DNA of 44,391 nt from an uncultured Eubacteriales bacterium (GCA_944349545.1 CALVNG010000012.1:1-44391); one strand, 5' to 3'. Positions 1-8,224 are shown, numbered from the stretch's first letter. Made by a program: numbers and translations. The notes: generated from the letters alone by a model not told the origin.

Positions 1-695
1 CCATCCGCGCGTTCGCCGCCCACCAGGCGGTAGGGATCGGCCAGGCCGGGATGCAGAAGAATCAGATCGCCGTTGGCGTCGGTCACGTATTCAAAGGACG
101 CTTGCAGATAGCGCCGCGCGATCTGCATCGCGGCCTGCCCATCCTCATGCATCACATCATGCATGAAAAAGCCGACAGGCTGCGCCGAGTGCAGAAGCCC
201 CGCGATGTAGAGCAGTCCGTGGATGGTCGCGTCGTAGCGAAACAGGCGCTCGCGCGCGGCGGGCGCTTCCTCGGCGGCGATGGCGCGCGCCAGCGGATCG
301 TGCAGCGCCTTGGGCAACAGCAGCGTCCAATCGTCGCCCTCGGCATGAAAGCTGCACCACAGGCGGCTGACCAGCGCCTCCGCCGCACCCAGGTCGTCCC
401 AGTCGCCCAGAAGCAGCTCGCCGTCATTGATGAGCAGGCGTTCCACCAGTTGCATCTCGCCCGCGCTGATATAGAGCGCCTCCCTGGGCAGGCGCTCCAT
501 CACGGCCGCGCGCAGCCCCTCCAGCGTCGCCAGCGTGTAGCGGCTCCTGCCGCCCACATCGTCAAACGAGCCGGCCAGCAGGGCTTGCGCATCCGCCTCG
601 GTGGCCTCCGGCGCAAACAGCCCCACCCCCGGATGGGCAAAAAGGCGGCGCTCGCATGCCTCGAATTGTTTTTCACGCATCATGCTCATGGTCAT
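1..695 (-). CDS. Unknown protein, 3' end beyond the window
   Basis: An open frame on the minus strand starts at an ATG at 695 and runs without a stop through position 1, so at least 231 residues are present and the C-terminus is missing. Further in-frame ATG codons follow at 689, 683 and 680, so the exact start is uncertain; a GGTGCGAG stretch precedes 695. The protein starts MTMSMMREKQFEACERR and is acidic and Leu/Ala-rich with no signal peptide, no clear membrane segment and no motif I recognise. Two stretches stand out: a cluster around LLINDGELLLGDWDDLG, and a His/Met-rich patch (FFMHDVMHEDG) about 180 residues in. It lies 76 nt downstream of ilvE with no clear promoter between, so it may be read from the ilvE transcript. 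Function unknown. Confidence 0.7.
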   Translation of the reverse strand, partial: MTMSMMREKQFEACERRLFAHPGVGLFAPEATEADAQALLAGSFDDVGGRSRYTLATLEGLRAAVMERLPREALYISAGEMQLVERLLINDGELLLGDWDDLGAAEALVSRLWCSFHAEGDDWTLLLPKALHDPLARAIAAEEAPAARERLFRYDATIHGLLYIAGLLHSAQPVGFFMHDVMHEDGQAAMQIARRYLQASFEYVTDANGDLILLHPGLADPYRLVGGERAD

Positions 696-726
696 CTCGC
701 ACCAATCCGCATGAAGGGTCACTTCT

Positions 727-762
727 CTGAGCACGCGGCGACCCCCTTTCCCCTCTGCTCAG
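727..762. repeat. Intergenic inverted repeat between ilvE and the unknown gene
   Basis: CTGAGCA (727-733) pairs with TGCTCAG (756-762) around a 22-nt loop. No T-run follows on either side, so it is not a standard terminator. It could be a processing or partial-termination hairpin between ilvE and the downstream gene. Confidence 0.35.
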
Positions 763-771
763 GCGAATGAT

Positions 772-1842
772 TTATTTCAGGTGAACGACCCAACCCATGG
801 GATCGTCCGTCTTGCCGAACTGGATGCCCGTGAGCACGTCGTAAAGCTGCTGGGTGATATGGCCGATGCCGCCGTCCCCGATGCCGATCTCCTCGCCCTG
901 GAAGCGGATCTTGTTGACGGGCGAAACCACCGCGGCGGTGCCGGTGCCAAATGCCTCCGTCACTCGGCCGGCCTTGATATCGGCAATCACGTCATGGATG
1001 TCCATGCGGGCTTCCTCGGTCTCGTAGCCCAGATGCTTGCCCAGTTTGAGCACGCTGTCGCGGGTGATGCCGGGAAGGATGCTGCCGTTGAGGACGGGCG
1101 TAACGATCCTGCGGTCCTCGTAGACGAACATCATGTTCATGGCGCCGACTTCCTCGATGTAGCGCTGATGCACGCCGTCCAGCCACAAAACCTGCGCATA
1201 GCCGCTGTGCTTGGCGTTCATGCCGGCCAGAATGCTCGCCGCGTAGTTGCCGCCGGTCTTGGCGAAGCCGATGCCGCCGCGCACGGCGCGCACATAGGAA
1301 TCCTCCACATAGATGCCCACCGGGGCCAGGCCCGAAGCGTAGTACGCGCCGGAGGGCGAGAGGATGACGTAGTAGAGATACGTGCTGGAGGTGGACACGC
1401 CCAGATGGTTGTCGGTGGCGATCATCGTGGGGCGGATGTAAAGGGAGGTGCCCTCCTGATGGGGGGTCCATTCCTTTTCCACGTCCAGAAGGGCCATCAG
1501 CGTTTCCAGACCGTCCTCCACGGGCAGGGGCGCCATGCCCATGCGCTCGGCGCTGCGGGCGAAGCGCTCAAAATTGGCGCGGGGACGGAAGAGGTTGAAG
1601 CCGCCCTGCGGCGTGCGGTAGCACTTGAGGCCCTCGAAAATCTCCTGGCCATAGTGCAGAACCTGACAGGCGGGGTCCAGCGAAAGGTTGCCGTAGGGCA
1701 CGATGCGGGCGTCGTGCCAGCCCTTGCCGTCGGTGTAGTTGATCATGAGCATATGGTCGGTGAAGATGTGGCCAAAGCCCAGCTTGCTCTCATCGGCCGG
1801 CTTGTCTTTCAGATTCCGGGACAGATTCATTTGTACGTTCAT
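772..1842 (-). CDS. ilvE: Branched-chain amino acid aminotransferase
   Basis: This cytosolic PLP enzyme transfers an amino group between glutamate and the 2-oxo acids of Leu, Ile and Val, the last step of branched-chain synthesis and the first of breakdown. The 356 residues match the longer BCAT type (fold-type IV). The Schiff-base lysine is K195 in GFAKTGGNYAAS, and the cofactor-side EEVGAMNMMFV block follows at 230-240. The early HYGQEIFEGLK segment (63-73), typical of the family, is intact. The ATG at 1842 has GGAGGAAG about 10 nt upstream. It has its own consensus promoter, and the neighbouring genes are not other Ilv or Leu genes, so it stands alone as a biosynthetic gene here. No T-box or leader peptide is visible in the roughly 65-nt leader. 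Confidence 0.97.
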   Translation of the reverse strand: MNVQMNLSRNLKDKPADESKLGFGHIFTDHMLMINYTDGKGWHDARIVPYGNLSLDPACQVLHYGQEIFEGLKCYRTPQGGFNLFRPRANFERFARSAERMGMAPLPVEDGLETLMALLDVEKEWTPHQEGTSLYIRPTMIATDNHLGVSTSSTYLYYVILSPSGAYYASGLAPVGIYVEDSYVRAVRGGIGFAKTGGNYAASILAGMNAKHSGYAQVLWLDGVHQRYIEEVGAMNMMFVYEDRRIVTPVLNGSILPGITRDSVLKLGKHLGYETEEARMDIHDVIADIKAGRVTEAFGTGTAAVVSPVNKIRFQGEEIGIGDGGIGHITQQLYDVLTGIQFGKTDDPMGWVVHLK

Positions 1843-1915
1843 ACCGCTTCTTCCTCCACATCCTCCTGCGTTCCATGGAAAGCAAGATCATTTCAGCGTC
1901 CAGGCGCTAACCCTT

Positions 1916-1943
1916 ATTATAACCCCTGCGCGGCGGCTGTCAA
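1916..1943 (-). promoter_or_regulatory. SigA promoter of ilvE
   Basis: On the minus strand a perfect -35 TTGACA (1938-1943) and a perfect -10 TATAAT (1916-1921) are separated by 16 bp. The predicted transcript begins near 1909, about 65 nt before the ilvE start codon. It is one of the best matches to consensus in the window. Confidence 0.8.
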
Positions 1944-1997
1944 GGTTTTGGCCGATGCAATTCGTGGGAGAGGCGGGACCCCTCCCCCACGCCAACC

Positions 1998-2030
1998 AAA
2001 AAGGACCGCTGACGCAGCCGTCAGCGGTCC
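1998..2030 (-). terminator. Rho-independent terminator after the exported split-barrel gene
   Basis: A perfect 12-bp stem, GGACCGCTGACG (2003-2014) with its complement (2019-2030), has a 4-nt loop and is followed on the minus strand by five T residues (1998-2002). It lies 20 nt after the stop of the gene at 2050-2547. A second GC-rich hairpin (1964-1973 with 1981-1990, one mismatch) follows directly, before the ilvE promoter, and may reinforce it. Confidence 0.88.
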
Positions 2031-2049
2031 CTGTGGTAAGCATCCCGGA

Positions 2050-2547
2050 TCAGCCCAGAGACTTGGTTTCAGTGATTTCGCACACGATGGTGGAACCGCC
2101 CTCTTCCACTTCCAGCGCGGCCAGCACATCGGCGTCAGTGGTCACGGTGAAGCGCATGCGCGCGCCGGACACGGCGTAAAGCTGATCCTCCTCGCCGCCG
2201 GCAGGCGTAGCGGCATACACGGCCACACCTTCGCCATTGGTGAGCAGGTTCTGGCGGCTCTGGTTCTCAGCCAGGCCCATCTTGAGGTAATACTTGCCGT
2301 CCAGCTCCGCGCAGCCATAGATGAAGTAGCCCGCGTTGGCGCTTCCGTCGGGGTTGGTGGTGCATACCAGATAGAAGCCGGAGAAGGAGTTGATGGCGTT
2401 CATCAGCTCGTCACCGGCGAGCGCGTTGTCGCCGTAGAAATCGGTCACGGAGGCGCTGGTGAAGGCGTCCACCTCGGCCATGGCGGGCGCGCAGGCCATC
2501 AGGGCCGCCATCAGGAGCATCACGAGCCGCAGCGTCATTCTTTTCAT
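2050..2547 (-). CDS. Exported protein, pyridoxamine-oxidase-like split-barrel fold (probable)
   Basis: The 165-residue protein begins with a signal peptide (MKRMTLRLVMLLMAALMACAPAMA), probably cut after AMA before EVDAF; the Cys within LMAC is a poor lipobox. The mature part resembles FMN-binding split-barrel proteins of the pyridoxamine 5'-phosphate oxidase superfamily: a helix (ELMNAINSF), a strand plus turn of the type YLVCTTNPDGSANAGYF, then YYLKMGLAENQSRQNLLTNGEGVAVY and a late YAVSGARMRFTV strand. I assign the fold by pattern only. The ATG at 2547 is preferred over a GTG at 2556 because AAAGGA lies 12 nt before the ATG but only 3 nt before the GTG. An exported member is unusual because FMN enzymes of this family are mostly cytosolic. 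It is a monocistronic unit with its own promoter and terminator. Confidence 0.7.
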   Translation of the reverse strand: MKRMTLRLVMLLMAALMACAPAMAEVDAFTSASVTDFYGDNALAGDELMNAINSFSGFYLVCTTNPDGSANAGYFIYGCAELDGKYYLKMGLAENQSRQNLLTNGEGVAVYAATPAGGEEDQLYAVSGARMRFTVTTDADVLAALEVEEGGSTIVCEITETKSLG

Positions 2548-2608
2548 GGAAACCACACATCCTTTCTGTTTCCGGCGGTCCCTTGGGCAGACCGCCTTTC
2601 GTTGTCTG

Positions 2609-2638
2609 ATTATATCACATCCGTTCCCTCACGGACAA
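2609..2638 (-). promoter_or_regulatory. Probable promoter of the exported split-barrel gene
   Basis: On the minus strand TTGTCC (2633-2638), an 18-bp spacer and a perfect -10 TATAAT (2609-2614). It starts just past the sbcC stop. The leader carries a 7-bp hairpin, GGCGGTC (2574-2580) with GACCGCC (2590-2596). Confidence 0.5.
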
Positions 2639-2641
2639 GCC

Positions 2642-5254
2642 TCAATCCTCGCAGACGACGCTGACAGCGCTTCCGCCCGCGGGCGACGCGCGCACCTCGA
2701 TCTTCCTGGGGATGCATTCCTTGAGCGCGGCCACATGCGAAATCACACCGATCAGCCGCCGTCCGCCGGCCAGCTCCTCAAGCACGTTCAAGGCGCGGAG
2801 CAGCGTTTCCTCGTCCAGCGTGCCGAACCCCTCGTCGATAAACAGCGTGTCCAGCCGAACGCCTCCGCGCCGTGCCTGCACCACGTCGGCAAAGCCCAGC
2901 GCCATGGCCAGCGACGCCAGAAACGACTCCCCGCCGGAGAGCGTGCCCACATCGCGCACCTTGCCGGTGTGGCGGTCCAGCACGTCCAGCGCTAGCCCCG
3001 CCTTGCCTCCCAGCCCCTCCTCCTGCTTCTGGCACAGGCTGAACCGCCCCTCCGACATGCGCGTAAGACGCACGTTGGCCGCAATGATGACTCTTCGGAA
3101 ATAGTATTGCAACAGGTAGTTTTCCAGCGGGATCTTCCGCGCGCCGCGCACGTTGCCCGACGCCGTGCGGTACAGGTCATCCAGCACGCCGAAGTCCTCC
3201 AGACACCGCTCCACCTCATCTACGGCGCGCTTGAGCTGGGGCAGCAGGCGACTGTCGTGAGAAAGGCGCGCCTGTGCGTCCTTCTCCACACGCAGCAACG
3301 CCTCGGTGCGAGCGCGCAGGGCCTCTGTACGGCGCCGCAGGGCTTCGCCGTCTACCGGTTGCCTGCCCTCCCACAGTTCGGCCAGGCTGGCCAGCGCAGC
3401 CTCGGCAGCTGAAAGCGCGCTTTCATAGCGGGCGAGGCGAGCGGCCATGGCGTTTTCCTCCGCCTCATCCACCAGCGCGGCGCGGTAGTCATCCTCGCCG
3501 CTAAAACCCTCCTCGCCCAGAGCGTTGCGCCAGGCGGCGTCTGCATCCAAAGCCGAAGCCGCCTGCGCCTCGCGCTCGCTCCGGCTGCCGCTGAGCAGGG
3601 CGCGCGTGGCCTCCAGCGCGCTTTGCGCCGCCTGATGCTCGCGCCGCGCATCCTCCATGGCCCGTCGGAGATCATCGATCAGGCGGGTGAAGCGGGCGTG
3701 CTTCTCCCGGCATTCCGCCTCCAGCGCGTCATCGGGGATCTTGCCGCCGATCACGTCCGTCAGCCGCCGGCGCAGGTGCTCAAGATCGCTGCGCGCGGCG
3801 GCGCACTCCTCTCCCGCCCGACCCGCGGCGCGGTCGGTTTCGTCGCGCCGGGCGGCGGCGTCGTCCACCTGGGCCTTGTCCGGCGCGGCGTCCAGATGCT
3901 TCGCGCGGGCGGGATGCTCGCGGGAGCCGCACACCGGGCAGGGCTGGCCGGGCCGCAGCAGATCGCCCAAAACGCCCGCCTGATCCGCCAGATATGAGGC
4001 GGAAAGCGCCACGTAGCGGGCGGCGGCGGCTTCGCGGGCCTCCAACGCACGGGCCAGCGCGGCGGCGCGCTTGTCCAGCTTCGCGGCTGCCTCGCGATGC
4101 GCGGCAAAAAGGGGAAGCGCCTCGGCCAGCCTGTCCCGCTTGCGTGTAAGATCCTCCAGGCGGTCCTGCTGCGCCTGCACCTGCGATTCACGCTCCCCCG
4201 CCTCCCGCTGCGCGGCCTCGGCCCGTTCTGCGGCGGCGGCCTGTTCCAGAATGCGCTTATCCAGCGCAGCCAGGCGGTCCTGTTCCCGCAGAGCCGCCTC
4301 TTCCAGCCTCCGCACCGCGCAGGCGCGGCGCACCCTGTCCAGCTTCACCGCCAACACGTCCATTTCCGGCTTTCCGGCACGCAGGGAAAGGGTTTCGGCG
4401 CGCTTTTGCGCCAGGCTTTGCACGCCGCGGTTGCACGTCTCTGCATTCGCGAGCGCGGCCTCCGCGTCCCGCAGTTCGGCCAGTGCGCGCTCACGCTCGT
4501 CCGCGGTCTGCTCCAGCGCCTCCCTGCCGCTCTCCATCCGGGCTTGCAGGGCCTCCTGCAGGCGGTGGCCGTGCACGCTTGACGCGGCGTAATCCCGCCA
4601 CTCAGGCGGGCCGTCTCCGGCAGCCTGCGCGGCCAGCGCGGCATAGGCCGCCTGCGCCTTTTCCAGTCCGATCTGGGCCCGGGCGCGGCGCTCGCGTAAA
4701 ATTTGCGTGATGTCCTCGTACAGCTGGGTATCGAAGATGCGGCGAAAGATCAGCGCGCGCTTTTGGCTGTCCGCGCGGAGAATGGAGAGAAAATCCCCCT
4801 GGGCGATCATGGCCACCTGCGCAAACTGCGCCGCGTCCAGCCCCAGCAAATCCTCCACCGCGGCGTTGACCGCGTCGATGCGGCCCTGGACGGTCCCGTC
4901 CTCGCAGACGAGCTCCGCCTCGGCAGGACGCGGCGTTTTGCGGCCGGGCTTGAGATATTCGGGGCTTCGGCGCACGGTCCAGCGCTTGCCGCCGCTTTCA
5001 AAGGTGAAGCGTACCCAGGTTTCATCCTGCGGGCTGGCAAAATCGCTCCGAAAGCTCTTTCCGTTGCGGCGCCGGGTTCCGCCGGAGGCCACCCCGTAGA
5101 GCGCGAAGGAAATGGCGTCAAACAGCGTGGTCTTGCCCGCTCCCGTATCCCCCGCGATCAAAAACAGGCCGCTTTCACCCAGCCGGGTAAAATCTACCGT
5201 CTCCAGCCCCGCGTAGGGGCCGAAAGCGCTCATCTCAAGCCTGATGGGCCGCAT
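2642..5254 (-). CDS. sbcC: Exonuclease SbcC (Rad50-type ATPase)
   Basis: SbcC is the ATPase and coiled-coil subunit of the SbcCD nuclease, which opens hairpins and trims protein-blocked DNA ends. The 870 residues show, in order, the N-terminal ATPase half with Walker A GDTGAGKT (35-42), a Q-loop region near 150, a long Ala/Arg/Glu-rich coiled coil, the zinc-hook CPVC (C439, C442) at its apex, a second coiled coil, and the C-terminal half with the ABC signature LSGGESFLASL and Walker B LDTLFIDEGFGTLD (about 780-825). It is shorter than the roughly 1050-residue Escherichia coli protein, mostly through shorter coils. The start overlaps the end of sbcD by 20 nt, which is the usual sbcDC coupling. 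The opening MRPIRLEMSAFGPYAG matches the family N-terminus and supports the start at 5254. Confidence 0.96.
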   Translation of the reverse strand: MRPIRLEMSAFGPYAGLETVDFTRLGESGLFLIAGDTGAGKTTLFDAISFALYGVASGGTRRRNGKSFRSDFASPQDETWVRFTFESGGKRWTVRRSPEYLKPGRKTPRPAEAELVCEDGTVQGRIDAVNAAVEDLLGLDAAQFAQVAMIAQGDFLSILRADSQKRALIFRRIFDTQLYEDITQILRERRARAQIGLEKAQAAYAALAAQAAGDGPPEWRDYAASSVHGHRLQEALQARMESGREALEQTADERERALAELRDAEAALANAETCNRGVQSLAQKRAETLSLRAGKPEMDVLAVKLDRVRRACAVRRLEEAALREQDRLAALDKRILEQAAAAERAEAAQREAGERESQVQAQQDRLEDLTRKRDRLAEALPLFAAHREAAAKLDKRAAALARALEAREAAAARYVALSASYLADQAGVLGDLLRPGQPCPVCGSREHPARAKHLDAAPDKAQVDDAAARRDETDRAAGRAGEECAAARSDLEHLRRRLTDVIGGKIPDDALEAECREKHARFTRLIDDLRRAMEDARREHQAAQSALEATRALLSGSRSEREAQAASALDADAAWRNALGEEGFSGEDDYRAALVDEAEENAMAARLARYESALSAAEAALASLAELWEGRQPVDGEALRRRTEALRARTEALLRVEKDAQARLSHDSRLLPQLKRAVDEVERCLEDFGVLDDLYRTASGNVRGARKIPLENYLLQYYFRRVIIAANVRLTRMSEGRFSLCQKQEEGLGGKAGLALDVLDRHTGKVRDVGTLSGGESFLASLAMALGFADVVQARRGGVRLDTLFIDEGFGTLDEETLLRALNVLEELAGGRRLIGVISHVAALKECIPRKIEVRASPAGGSAVSVVCED

Positions 5255-6371
5255 GCCGCATCGCCTCCGCTTCCTCGATCACCTGCCGCATCACCGCAAG
5301 GCGCCGCTCGTCCGGCGGCACGCCGTTGTTCTGGGCCTCGTAAAAGGCCGTGAAATGCTCCAGCGGCGTGCGCCTTTCCGCCGCCTCCACCTCCGCATCC
5401 GCCTGCGCCAGGCCGTCGTTTGTGCGGCTGTTGCGCACCCGCATGCCAATCAGGTTGGGATAGGTGATGCGCAGCGCGCCGATCGGGTCCGCCAGCGCCT
5501 CCTCGTCGGTCAGCTCGGCATAGACATAGTCCTCGCTATAGCGTTCTGGAGCGGTGAGTCCCTGCAGTGTGCCGCGTACCGTGCGCAGGTCATGCGGGGG
5601 CGTAAAGGAGCGCTCCTCCACGCCGCGCAGGCCCTCCGGCCCCAGATCCACCAGAAGCGCCGCCTTGCGCTGGCGTTCCTCGGACAGCGAGTATTTCAGG
5701 GGCGACCCGCAGTAGCGCACGCGCCCGCCGCACAGCCTCTGCGGGGAATGCAGATGGCCCAGCGCCACATAGTCAAAGCCTTCAAACAGCGAGGCGCTCA
5801 CCTGATCCGCCCCACCCAGAGAGAGGGCCTCGGAATCGCAGGTCGCGGCGCCGGTGACGAACTGATGCGCAACCAGCACCTGCCGCATGCCCGGCTCCCG
5901 CACGACGGTGGACAGCGCCGCGCGCACCGCGTCCTCAAAGGTGCGCACATTCTCAAAATACGGGCGCACGGCGGACGGGCGCAAAAACGGCATCAGCCAC
6001 ACGCGCACCTCTCCGCAGCTGTCGCGCAGGGTATGGCCGTGCAGCTTGCCGTCAAACGCAGGGGAGAGAAACACCCCGCACCGGCCCAGCAGCTCGCGGC
6101 AATAGGCCACCTGTTCGGGCGCGTCATGGTTGCCACTGACGGCAAAGACGGGCTTTTCCTGCCGACGCAGCGCCTCCAGAAAATCGCTCACGGCGCGGAT
6201 GGCCTCCGCCGGGGGCTGGGGCTTGTCGTAAAGGTCGCCCGCCAGCAGCACCGCGTCGCACTCCGCCGCCATCTCCACAGCCTGACGAAGCACGGCCCGC
6301 TGATCGTCCAGCAGGCTGATGCCGCTCAGCCTGCGCCCGATGTGCAAATCGGACAGGTGCAAAAAGCGCAT
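5235..6371 (-). CDS. sbcD: Exonuclease SbcD (Mre11-type nuclease)
   Basis: SbcD is the metal-dependent phosphoesterase partner of SbcC and carries the nuclease active site. The 378 residues contain the calcineurin-like motifs in order: SDLHIGR (D8, H10), AGDLYD (D46, D49), SGNHD (N81, H82), and the late GHLH after FDYVAL. The C-terminal part (VEAAERRTPLEHFTAFYEAQN) is the capping and SbcC-binding region. The ATG at 6371 follows GGGAGG. It is the first gene of a two-gene operon with sbcC. Confidence 0.95.
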   Translation of the reverse strand: MRFLHLSDLHIGRRLSGISLLDDQRAVLRQAVEMAAECDAVLLAGDLYDKPQPPAEAIRAVSDFLEALRRQEKPVFAVSGNHDAPEQVAYCRELLGRCGVFLSPAFDGKLHGHTLRDSCGEVRVWLMPFLRPSAVRPYFENVRTFEDAVRAALSTVVREPGMRQVLVAHQFVTGAATCDSEALSLGGADQVSASLFEGFDYVALGHLHSPQRLCGGRVRYCGSPLKYSLSEERQRKAALLVDLGPEGLRGVEERSFTPPHDLRTVRGTLQGLTAPERYSEDYVYAELTDEEALADPIGALRITYPNLIGMRVRNSRTNDGLAQADAEVEAAERRTPLEHFTAFYEAQNNGVPPDERRLAVMRQVIEEAEAMRHAAHQA

Positions 6372-6412
6372 GGGATTCCCTCCCTTCCGCGCGGCCCGGG
6401 GCCGGCAGGGCT

Positions 6413-6441
6413 ATGGTACCTCTTTTTTTTGAAAAAGACAA
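6413..6441 (-). promoter_or_regulatory. Possible promoter of sbcDC
   Basis: On the minus strand TTGTCT (6436-6441), a 17-bp A-rich spacer and TACCAT (6413-6418). The A-rich spacer comes from the T-run at 6422-6430. The match is moderate. Confidence 0.4.
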
Positions 6442-6521
6442 TACGCGCACATCTTCCCTTTTCAGGGCAAATGATGTAGAATAAATCAGAAACGCAGCTT
6501 TTACAAAGAGGAGCGGACGGC

Positions 6522-7388
6522 ATGATCGAGCTTGTCATCAATCCCGTGGCCGGCAAGGGACGCGCGCTTGACATCGGCGAGGCGGCGGCCGAGCTGCTCA
6601 AAAGCCGCGGCATCGCCTTTGCAAAGCACCTGACGGACCATCCCCTGCACGCCACGGAGCTGGCGCGCGAGGCCGCCGGTCGCGGGGCGGAAACGGTAAT
6701 CGCCTTCGGCGGCGACGGCACGCTGACCGAAACGGCAGCCGGCCTCCGGCACACGCGCACGGCGCTGGGCGTGGTGCCTGCGGGCACGGGCAACGACTTT
6801 GTCAAAACCATCGGCACGCCGCGCGAGTGGCGCGCAGCGCTGGAGTTCATCCTCACGCACCCGGCTCGCCCGGTCAACAGCGGCATGATGAACGACCGCT
6901 TCTTTCTCAACGTGGGCGGCGCGGGATTCGACGTGATGGTGCTGGACTTTGCCAACGCGGCGCGCAAGCGGCTTCACGGCATCTGGTCTTACCTTTACGG
7001 GGTGCTGCGCGCGATCTCTGCGTTTCGGCCCATTCCCATGCATGTGGAAATCGGCGGGGACGTGGTGCTGGACGGCCAGTACATGATCTGCTCGGTGGGC
7101 AACGGACGCTTCATCGGCGGCGGCATTCCCATCACGCCGAAGGCCGACGTGACCGACGGTCTGTTCGACATTCAGCTGGTGGACGCGGTGCCACGCTGGA
7201 AAATTCCGTTTTACCTGCCCTCGCTGATGATGGGCACGCTGTTCAAGCATCCGCCTGCGCACAACTACCGCGCGAGCCGTTGCATCCTGACCTCGCCGGG
7301 CATGCGGCTGCAGCTGGACGGCGAAATCCTGCCCGTGGAGCGCACTTGTTTCGTGTGCGAAAGCGACGCGCTCCTTCTGCACTGGTAG
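6522..7388 (+). CDS. Diacylglycerol/lipid kinase (DagK/YegS family)
   Basis: Members of this family phosphorylate diacylglycerol or related lipids at the inner membrane face and recycle lipid to phosphatidate. The 288 residues carry the family marks: NPVAGKG near the start (7-13), the nucleotide-binding FGGDGTLTE (62-70), PAGTGNDF (about 86-93), and the C-terminal beta-sandwich with DGE in LQLDGEILP. Length is normal. The ATG has GAGGAG 8 nt upstream. It is divergent from sbcDC across 150 bp. The exact lipid substrate cannot be read from the sequence. Confidence 0.92.
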   Translation: MIELVINPVAGKGRALDIGEAAAELLKSRGIAFAKHLTDHPLHATELAREAAGRGAETVIAFGGDGTLTETAAGLRHTRTALGVVPAGTGNDFVKTIGTPREWRAALEFILTHPARPVNSGMMNDRFFLNVGGAGFDVMVLDFANAARKRLHGIWSYLYGVLRAISAFRPIPMHVEIGGDVVLDGQYMICSVGNGRFIGGGIPITPKADVTDGLFDIQLVDAVPRWKIPFYLPSLMMGTLFKHPPAHNYRASRCILTSPGMRLQLDGEILPVERTCFVCESDALLLHW

Positions 7389-7445
7389 CGGGCATGTAAA
7401 CTTTTAGACGCCCGGCGGCTGAAAAAGCCGCGTTCGGCCACAATA

Positions 7446-7454
7446 TGGTATAAT
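7446..7454 (+). promoter_or_regulatory. Extended -10 promoter upstream of the acidic small protein
   Basis: TGGTATAAT is a perfect extended -10 (TG at 7446-7447, TATAAT at 7449-7454). No good -35 is seen 17 bp upstream, which extended -10 promoters tolerate. A 6-bp hairpin, GCGGCT with AGCCGC (7415-7431), lies just before it and may weakly end the lipid kinase transcript, although it lacks a T-run. Confidence 0.5.
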
Positions 7455-7631
7455 GGGCGTCAGAGGGGGAAACGGCGCGTCACCCGCGCAGGGCTGCCGG
7501 ACGCGTGCGGGTATCCGCCGCCTGACGGTAGCGTAGACTGTTGAGGGGAAGGCGTTTTACTGCGGGAAGGCCAGGCTTTTGCCACGTGCGGTCCAATCCC
7601 GCCATCGAAAAAAAGAAAGGATGTTAGCAGC
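7455..7631 (+). other. Long GC-rich leader, possibly structured RNA
   Basis: From the predicted transcript start to the next ATG there are about 170 nt without a credible gene. CGTCAG near its start pairs with CTGACG (7522-7527) to enclose a domain. Inside, CGCGTC (7476-7481) matches GACGCG (7500-7505), and ACCCGC (7482-7487) matches GCGGGT (7507-7512). The order a-b-a'-b' allows a pseudoknot or two exclusive folds. It does not match a riboswitch class I can name. Confidence 0.35.
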
Positions 7632-8156
7632 ATGGCAGCTTTGGGCAACAATGTAAAAATGGCTTTTCTCAAGGGACTGGAGGCGCTGGGCAAGGGGGCC
7701 AGCAACATGGCCACCAACGCCCATCAGAAGCTCAACGAAATCAACCTGGAAACCCGCCGGCGCGAGCTGCTCAGCGAAATCCCGGTGCGGGCGCTGGATC
7801 TGTGGCAGCAGGGCGAGCCCATGCCCCAGCCGCTGGGCGATATGCTCAGCGAGCTGAGCGCTCTGGATGAGCAGCTGACCGTGCTGCGCGCCCAGCGCTA
7901 TGCGCGCGTGGAAACCGAGGCACAAGAGAGCGCGGAGGCTGTGACGGAAAGTGAATCCGTACCGGAAGAGGAGGACGCCCTGCCGGACGCCGCCGCGGGT
8001 ATGGACGGGTCGGACTGGGAAAACGAGGTGGAGGAGGCGGGCGAGGCGCTTGACGTACCGGATGCGGACGGGGAGGACGAGGAGGATACCCGCCCGGACC
8101 TGCGGCCCGTGGAGCCCGATCCCATCGACGAGGGCGAAACCGGCGGCAATGCCTGA
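7632..8156 (+). CDS. Small acidic-tailed coiled-coil protein, function unknown
   Basis: The 174-residue cytosolic protein has two parts. Residues 1-95 are helical (MAALGNNVKMAFLKGLEALGKGASNMATN, then NLETRRRELLSEIPVRALDLWQQG and a short coiled coil ending LDEQLTVLRAQRYA). Residues 96-174 form a strongly acidic, disordered tail rich in Glu, Asp and Pro. There is no signal peptide or membrane segment. The N-terminal helix is amphipathic and could touch the membrane; this is inference. The ATG follows AAGAAAGGA by 10 nt. It has its own extended -10 promoter and a long leader. I do not recognise the family. Confidence 0.75.
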   Translation: MAALGNNVKMAFLKGLEALGKGASNMATNAHQKLNEINLETRRRELLSEIPVRALDLWQQGEPMPQPLGDMLSELSALDEQLTVLRAQRYARVETEAQESAEAVTESESVPEEEDALPDAAAGMDGSDWENEVEEAGEALDVPDADGEDEEDTRPDLRPVEPDPIDEGETGGNA

Positions 8157-8175
8157 CCGGTTGTAAAAACAGGAA

Positions 8176-8222
8176 AGCATCAAGGCGCTCCCGTCCGGAC
8201 AGGGCGGAAGCGCCTTGATGCT
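8176..8222 (-). terminator. Terminator of the pst-pho operon
   Basis: A perfect 14-bp stem, AGCATCAAGGCGCT (8176-8189) with its complement (8209-8222), starts 3 nt after the phoR stop. On the minus strand it is followed by TTTCCTGTTTTT. On the plus strand no T-run follows, so any effect on the converging small gene would be weaker. Confidence 0.8.
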
Positions 8223-8224
8223 CA

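Noticed and set aside
1843..2049. T-box or leader-peptide attenuator upstream of ilvE
   Set aside because: The leader is only about 65 nt after a consensus promoter, with no T-box sequence and no run of Leu, Ile or Val codons. The strong hairpin at 2003-2030 belongs to the preceding gene.
781..2664. A 627-codon plus-strand open frame opposite ilvE and the split-barrel gene
   Set aside because: Same GC shadow effect. It crosses the ilvE promoter and a terminator and has no recognisable domain.
7455..7631. Cobalamin riboswitch upstream of the small acidic protein
   Set aside because: GGGGAA and GGCC-AGG fragments recall the B12 box, but the full B12 consensus is absent and the downstream gene has no link to cobalamin.
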